Below, one piece after another: positions 17,450 to 22,312 of a DNA stretch of 22,312 bases. Location of the stretch: contig PITI01000100.1 of assembly GCA_004325065.1 (NCBI GenBank), positions 1 through 22,312 of the forward strand, in the 5' to 3' direction. The translations under genes and the position numbers were made by a program. Under the pieces are notes generated by a model. The model made no database searches. It was given only the letters and a program-made list of their open reading frames with translations, and had not been told where the DNA came from. Every line of letters starts with the position of its first letter. Position 1 is the first letter of the stretch. This DNA comes from Hamiltosporidium magnivora. Its lineage: Eukaryota > Microsporidia > Dubosqiidae.

Positions 17450-19844
17450 ACAAAAATATTTGAGTTATAAAAATTTGGAATTTCAAAAACAATTTTGGGT
17501 TTTATAAGGATCTGTAAATAAAATTTTTATTTTATTTTTTTTACATAATTTTAGTATGAAGAAAATATATTTAATACTTGGTTATTACATTCTTGTTTTT
17601 GTCAGTTATTTTCTATCCATTTATACATATTTTATTTTACGAATCTCATATATTTGACTCTTTTTAAATATTTTGAATCGCTAATATTCGTAAAAGTCTT
17701 TTCATAAAAAGATTACTGATTTTTAATTGTGATGTTATTTTTGTTACATATTTTTATATATATATATTTTGTTATGACATATTTATAAATCCCTCGGCTT
17801 TTTGTATTGAATTTTGGACTATTTTACGAAACTTGATCAGGTTTTTATGCTTAAATTAGTATTTTGGTCAATTTAAAGCTTTGGTTTCACTTGTTTTATG
17901 CTTCTATTCTTGTTTCTACTCCGATATTATTCAAGTAAATCTTATCGTGCTTAGTTGTGATGTTTCCATGTTTTGATTAAAGAGTTGTGTCTACGTTTGA
18001 TATATTAATAAATCAGTTGTTTGGTTAAAAATTCTACCTTTTTAATGTTCTGTTTCAATAGTTTGAGCGAATCCTGTATAGGAGTTACTACTTCAATGAT
18101 GATAAACAAATTAAAATTTTGTTTGGTGTAAAAATATACCTTCGAAGATATAAAGTTGTGTTTTTTGTTTTCGATACCTTTTTTATTTTGACACATATAT
18201 TTTCATTAAATTTTTTAAGATAAAGAAAGTATATCAGAGACAAAACTCTATAATACGGATTTATATATAAGGGGAAACTTTAAAACCTGAAAAAAATTGG
18301 TTCTTAGTTAATTTGTATACAAAACAATTGATTTCGCATTACAAATATCTTTTGTACTTCTTCCAAAAAGTATCAAGTTTTGGTATTTATTAATGATTAG
18401 AAATATATTCTTTCCTAAATATAACAGAATGTTATCTCATTTAATGGCTTTATATATCCTCTTTTTAATTAATCTGAAATATCACCGATAAAAATTCACA
18501 TTTCTAGCTTTAATTAACTCTGATGCAATTATTATTTTCTGTTTATGAATAACCTTTGTTTTAAGATTTTAATTTCTTCTTTGAGTTTTCTGTATATTTC
18601 ATTTGAAAGGAGTATTTTTTTTATCATCAGACACTGTATGTAATTATTCTCACATTAGTAACTGCTTTGATTTCGTGAATGATATTTATTTCTTTTTATG
18701 TCAAAGCATTTATCTTAAATTATGTTTTTTTGCATCAAATCAATCTTTATAGAACTTTCCAGGTTAATGACTCAATTAATGAAGCATCTTCCTTACAATG
18801 AGCATACAAAACACCCTATTTATGTTTTTACGTAAAATGGCGTATATCATATAAAAAGAGTAATAAGCCATTTGCATTCAAAATACTCCTACCTGTTGGT
18901 TCATTAAAAATATCAATATTTCGTATATACAATGAATTAAATTAATCTTTTAAAATACTAATTACCGGTCTTTATACTCTTAAAAAATCTTATATTTAGT
19001 TTTTGAAAATTAATACAGTTTTGCTTAATTCTAACGGTTCAAAGTATGGCTAAAAATTCATTACATCTAAAAAATGGCTATTTTTTATAAAACGAATCCT
19101 TAGTAGTTTCTCTGTCTGTTTTAACCATTTAAATATCCAATTTCCTATTTAAAAGTAAGCATTTCTGCGACTCATTCATTTTTAGCTGAATTCTCTACTT
19201 TAATTTACAAATTGTTTTTAAATTAAAGATTGTATAATAAGCCATTAAACCAAGAAATAATTCATAAAAGCATAATCGCATAGTATCATCTAGTAAAAAA
19301 ATAATTCAGATTTAAAACCCAAGATACATCTGTAGACTTCATTTGAGCTAAGTACTCTGTGAATCCTTATATAGCACATAAATATCTAAAATATGTTTTC
19401 TCTGTAATATAGCTTTTACTATTATTTTTCATCATTTTTTCAAGCCCTACTGATATATCTCTATACAGTTTGATATCGTTGGTAAAATAATATTTAGTTT
19501 TACTCATAAATGTCCTAATTTTGATGTATTTCATCTAATAAGCATGATCTATATATCATAAGTTTTATTTAACATTAATTCATTCGAGTTTAAATCATTT
19601 TCCGTACTCGTTATCTGAGCGACTTCGTTCAGTAGAAATCGTAAATCAATGTTTGTTATTAATCTAGTCAATTAAAACTGTATTATACCATTAATATGCA
19701 AAAATATACATTTTAAACCATTTATACTCTTTAATCAATCCCATGGCATTTTTTTCACATATTTTGCAAATATTGTAGTTTTCCAATTTTGTTTTAAAAA
19801 TCTACCTATATGATTAAAATCTATTTCATCATATTTTCAAAAGA

Positions 19845-20065
19845 TTTGGTGAAGGGTGGATAACCACATTAAAAACCATCTGCTTGGCAATAAGCTTGTG
19901 AAATTAGACTTAAAATCATTGTTGACAGTTTGGAGGGATAAAAACGACATTGAACCCTTAGCCAATCTTCCTTAAGCCCAAGTTAGAACAGATTAGACGA
20001 AAAAAAATGGAAAACTTCCATTTGTTCATCTTCCACACCGAGGGGGTAAAAATAGACTGTATTTG
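19845..20065. other. G+C-richer island in AT-rich spacer (ncRNA or relic candidate)
   Basis: The first 130 bases are near 40% G+C by hand count, about twice the surroundings. Possible pairings: GTGG/CCAC around ATAA at 19856-19867, AAGGGT (19852-19857) with ACCCTT (19954-19959), and a perfect 8-bp hairpin AAATGGAA-AAC-TTCCATTT at 20005-20023. One plus-strand frame is open for 40 codons (19853-19972). No known RNA family is recognised. Confidence 0.35.
20034..20059 (+). repeat. ACACCGAG..GGTAAAA..AGACTG motif, copy 1
   Basis: CACACCGAGGGGGTAAAAAT then AGACTG. The related copy at 20483-20508 reads AACACCGAGAGGTAAAATAA then GACTGG, with few differences. Confidence 0.65.
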
Positions 20066-20482
20066 TAATTACAAAAAAATTATTTCTAGATATCAAATGA
20101 TAACTTTCGTTGAGATTAAGATCTTATAAATATATTATTTAGACTTAGAAGATTATTTAGCTCAAAATATTTTAAAAACAATATATTAATAGTTACCAAT
20201 ATTTCTTATACAAAGTAAAGTATTATCAAGGAACATATAATGTAGATCTTCTATAAAATTTACAGATAAAATTTTCTATTCTATTTATATAATTGAGATT
20301 GATAATGTTATTCGCCAGAAAATTATTATTTATTTTTTTGAACAAAATTAATTTTTCTAATTTCTAGATGAATTTGAAAAATACTAATATAATTTATCAA
20401 AGAATGCATTATTAAATGCTTAAATACAACTTAAAAATTTAAATGTTTTGCAAATTTCTTTTTTATATTAAATAGAATCCTC

Positions 20483-20508
20483 AACACCGAGAGGTAAAAT
20501 AAGACTGG
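20483..20508 (+). repeat. ACACCGAG..GGTAAAA..AGACTG motif, copy 2
   Basis: Partner of the motif at 20034-20059, 449 bases downstream in the same orientation. It is one of the few G+C-containing strings in this part of the spacer. Confidence 0.65.
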
Positions 20509-20577
20509 AATAAGTAAGTAATGTTGAATAGAATTGATTTATAAATACATTTTTTCTTAAATTTTTTGTTGTAACTT

Positions 20578-20696
20578 AATTCAAAATTAATCTATGATTT
20601 ACAAATATTTTATCTTTTATTCTTTTTTAAAGCTAACTTGTAGCAATATAAAATAAAAATTTGAAATATTTGTTCATCAGAGATTAATTTTGAATT
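20578..20696. repeat. Large inverted repeat, 33-bp arms
   Basis: Arm 1 is 20578-20610 and arm 2 is 20664-20696. They are reverse complements at 30 of 33 positions, and the outer 16 (AATTCAAAATTAATCT) are perfect. The loop is 53 bases. It ends about 105 bases before the start of the 20801 gene. It could be a MITE-like remnant, a cruciform or a hairpin in the 5' region. No target-site duplication is visible. Confidence 0.85.
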
Positions 20697-20794
20697 CAAA
20701 GTGAATTATTAGAAAGTTTATAAGTATGTTTCAAATCAAGGGGTTAGTAATTTTCTTTATATTTTAAAAATAAAAAAAAAGTTGAAATTGCTAT

Positions 20795-20797
20795 CCC
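20795..20797 (+). promoter_or_regulatory. CCC start-context motif
   Basis: CCCTTAATG, identical to the context of ESS1. It fixes the start of the long ORF that leaves the window. Confidence 0.7.
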
Positions 20798-20800
20798 TTA

Positions 20801-22312
20801 ATGTTTCAAATACCTCTTACACTTCGTCATAAAATATCTGGGTTGACTTCTATAAGTTCTGTAAATGATATCTCTTCTCTTATTTTTAATTCAACTTTGT
20901 ATGTTTTATTACAATCTCAAAAATATATAGAATTAGTGTCTATTTCATTGGTATCAGAAAAAGAATCGTTACAAATGAAATGTATTTTTCCTATTTCATC
21001 TTCTCTTTCAATTCATAAAAATATAATTTATGTCATTTCTATTAGTGAGAGTTATCTGTATATTTTTACTAAAATCTCAGAAGAATCTAATTTGGTTTTA
21101 TTTCAGAAAATAAAGATTCCAGGTTTCAAAAATCCAGTAATTTTAAAAGGTGGCAGAAATAATTCGCCTAAAAATGAAAAACTTTCTATTTTTGTATTTA
21201 CTTCGAATCAAATTCATTCGTTTTGTACAGAATTATTGGATATGGAAAATGAAAAAAGGAATTTGAAAATAGAAAAAATAAAATTTTGTAAAATTCCAAT
21301 AACTCCGTATTTTACAAAAATAAAAAACATTTCACTTTCAGTTTTCAACAACCAAGAAATAATAACTTACAATACTTCTTCATATGTCAGTGTATATTTT
21401 ACAAATGGAAACCCATTGATAAAGAAATGCAAATTGCCACCATTTAAAGATATTTTTCTTTATGACAGTCAGATGTATATTTTCAATAATCAAAATGAAA
21501 TTTCTGTTTGTCAAATTCATGTAAATTCTTTTATTTTAAAATATAAAATTGAAACCAAATTAGATTTTGATATTAAATGGCTGTATTTACAGCACGAAAG
21601 AGATGAAAATGAATATTTTTGTTGTGAAAAAATAAATTCACAAATTAGAAAATCAAATACCGTTCCATTAATTCTAAGTGGAAAAATGAACAATAAGTAT
21701 GTTTTATATGTCGATGGATATCTTTTTGAAACCAACAGTCTTGTCAAAACTTTTCAGACGTATCATAATACATTTTTAGGAATGTCAAACGATATTCTAT
21801 TTTATCTTCCTGATGATTCAAATTTCGATTTAAAATTTACTTCGGATGAGAAAAATGTATTTTTAGCTGTTTTGAAAAAAATAAATGAAAGCAAAAACCG
21901 TTCTGTAATTTTTGATGGAGAAGAAGATGAAAAACTATTTTATAAAACTACAAATGTTTGTGGAGATAAAGAGGGTGATTTTATATGTACTGTGTCTTCT
22001 TTAAGTGATACGAATTTAAAAAATAATAATTTTTTAGAAAAATTGATTGAAAATCCTTTGAATTGCTATTTACGAACATTTAAAGTGGAACCTTCTTGTG
22101 GAAAGTCAAAAATAGGAATATTTTTTGCAGGAATTGTTTTCAATGGATTTAAAATTCAAATAAAAAAAGAAATTTGCAATATTTTGTATTTTCTAATCAA
22201 TTCTGCTAAAAATGGAGATTTTAGTAAAAAAGATTCTTTTGAAGATGAATTTTGTACTTTTTTATGTGAAAGTTTTATTTGCGACAAAAGTATAGAAATC
22301 TCTGAAACAAAA
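20801..22312 (+). CDS. Large orphan protein, N-terminal 504 residues (runs off the edge)
   Basis: The frame is open without a stop from ATG 20801 to the last base, so the 3' end is missing. I do not recognise the product. The first 330 or so residues alternate short hydrophobic strands with polar turns (STLYVLLQSQ, IIYVISISESYLYIF, KLSIFVFTSNQIHSF, NKYVLYVDGYLF). Such a pattern fits a beta-propeller or similar all-beta fold. The later part contains an acidic patch (FDGEEDEKLF at about 368) and becomes more helical near the end (about 465-495). There is no signal peptide or membrane segment. The order propeller then helices is found in nucleoporins, coat proteins and other scaffolds, so such a role is possible, but I see no diagnostic motif. 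The start is supported by CCCTTAATG. Codon choice is like the neighbouring genes, which supports a genuine, expressed gene. Confidence 0.85.
   Translation, partial: MFQIPLTLRHKISGLTSISSVNDISSLIFNSTLYVLLQSQKYIELVSISLVSEKESLQMKCIFPISSSLSIHKNIIYVISISESYLYIFTKISEESNLVLFQKIKIPGFKNPVILKGGRNNSPKNEKLSIFVFTSNQIHSFCTELLDMENEKRNLKIEKIKFCKIPITPYFTKIKNISLSVFNNQEIITYNTSSYVSVYFTNGNPLIKKCKLPPFKDIFLYDSQMYIFNNQNEISVCQIHVNSFILKYKIETKLDFDIKWLYLQHERDENEYFCCEKINSQIRKSNTVPLILSGKMNNKYVLYVDGYLFETNSLVKTFQTYHNTFLGMSNDILFYLPDDSNFDLKFTSDEKNVFLAVLKKINESKNRSVIFDGEEDEKLFYKTTNVCGDKEGDFICTVSSLSDTNLKNNNFLEKLIENPLNCYLRTFKVEPSCGKSKIGIFFAGIVFNGFKIQIKKEICNILYFLINSAKNGDFSKKDSFEDEFCTFLCESFICDKSIEISETK

Larger units (their letters stand above)
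17444..20800. other. Longest spacer, divergent between INTS3 and the 20801 gene
   Basis: No intact gene is seen. The plus strand is T-rich up to about 19000. The minus strand at 18540-18910 reads as one frame with about six stops, possibly a relic. A G+C-richer island lies at 19845-20065. A motif starting ACACCGAG occurs at 20034 and 20483. A large inverted repeat occupies 20578-20696. No tRNA or rRNA is recognised. Confidence 0.55.

Noticed and set aside
18005..18196. 63-codon ORF on the minus strand
   Set aside because: Chance-length ORF in a T-rich spacer without start context. Its lysine-rich, coil-like look is what A-rich DNA encodes by default.
19940..19970. U2 snRNA-like string on the minus strand (TTGGCTAAGGGTTCAATG)
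   Set aside because: It shares only TTGGCTAAG and part of what follows. The nearly invariant branch-site pairing sequence GTAGTA is missing, and no clear Sm site follows.

Overview
This window looks like nuclear DNA from a microsporidian: an intracellular, fungus-related parasite with a reduced genome. The DNA is extremely A+T-rich (by eye about four fifths). All recognisable genes are intronless and eukaryotic, and the proteins are shortened versions of their families. Six of the ten coding regions carry a C-run (CCC) zero to three bases before the ATG, a start context described for microsporidian genes. I cannot name the genus. The long spacers, with coding only a little over a third of the window, argue against the compact Encephalitozoon type.

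Layout. 1-445 is the 3' end of a leucine-rich-repeat-like gene. A 2.3 kb spacer leads to a small single-pass membrane protein with a charged repetitive tail (2711-3091). A 2.7 kb spacer follows. The centre is denser: an MFS sugar transporter (5811-7037, minus), Enhancer-of-polycomb-like EPL1 (7729-8634), a WW-parvulin prolyl isomerase of the ESS1/PIN1 type (9021-9449), an unrecognised protein with a charged middle (9570-10340, minus) and a membrane-anchored orphan (11140-11658). Then come the HDEL/KDEL receptor ERD2 (13603-14301), a protein that I read as the N-terminal half of Integrator subunit 3 (16043-17443, minus), a 3.4 kb spacer, and a large orphan that runs off the right edge (20801-22312).

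The genes do not form an operon; each is a separate unit. Three are nuclear and tied to RNA polymerase II: EPL1 (NuA4 acetyltransferase), ESS1 (isomerises phospho-Ser-Pro in the polymerase tail) and INTS3 (Integrator or SOSS scaffold). ERD2 returns ER residents from the Golgi. The transporter would import host sugar.

The spacers are of two kinds. Short ones beside genes (7038-7728, 8635-9020, 10341-11139) are almost pure A/T and full of degenerate tandem repeats. They share a dispersed module with the 3' flank of INTS3. The long ones are compositionally richer and hold the least explained signals: a GC island at 19845-20065, a motif repeated at 20034 and 20483, a 33-bp-arm inverted repeat at 20578-20696, and a 99-bp duplication at 13262-13459. 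I found no tRNA, rRNA, CRISPR array or intact mobile element.
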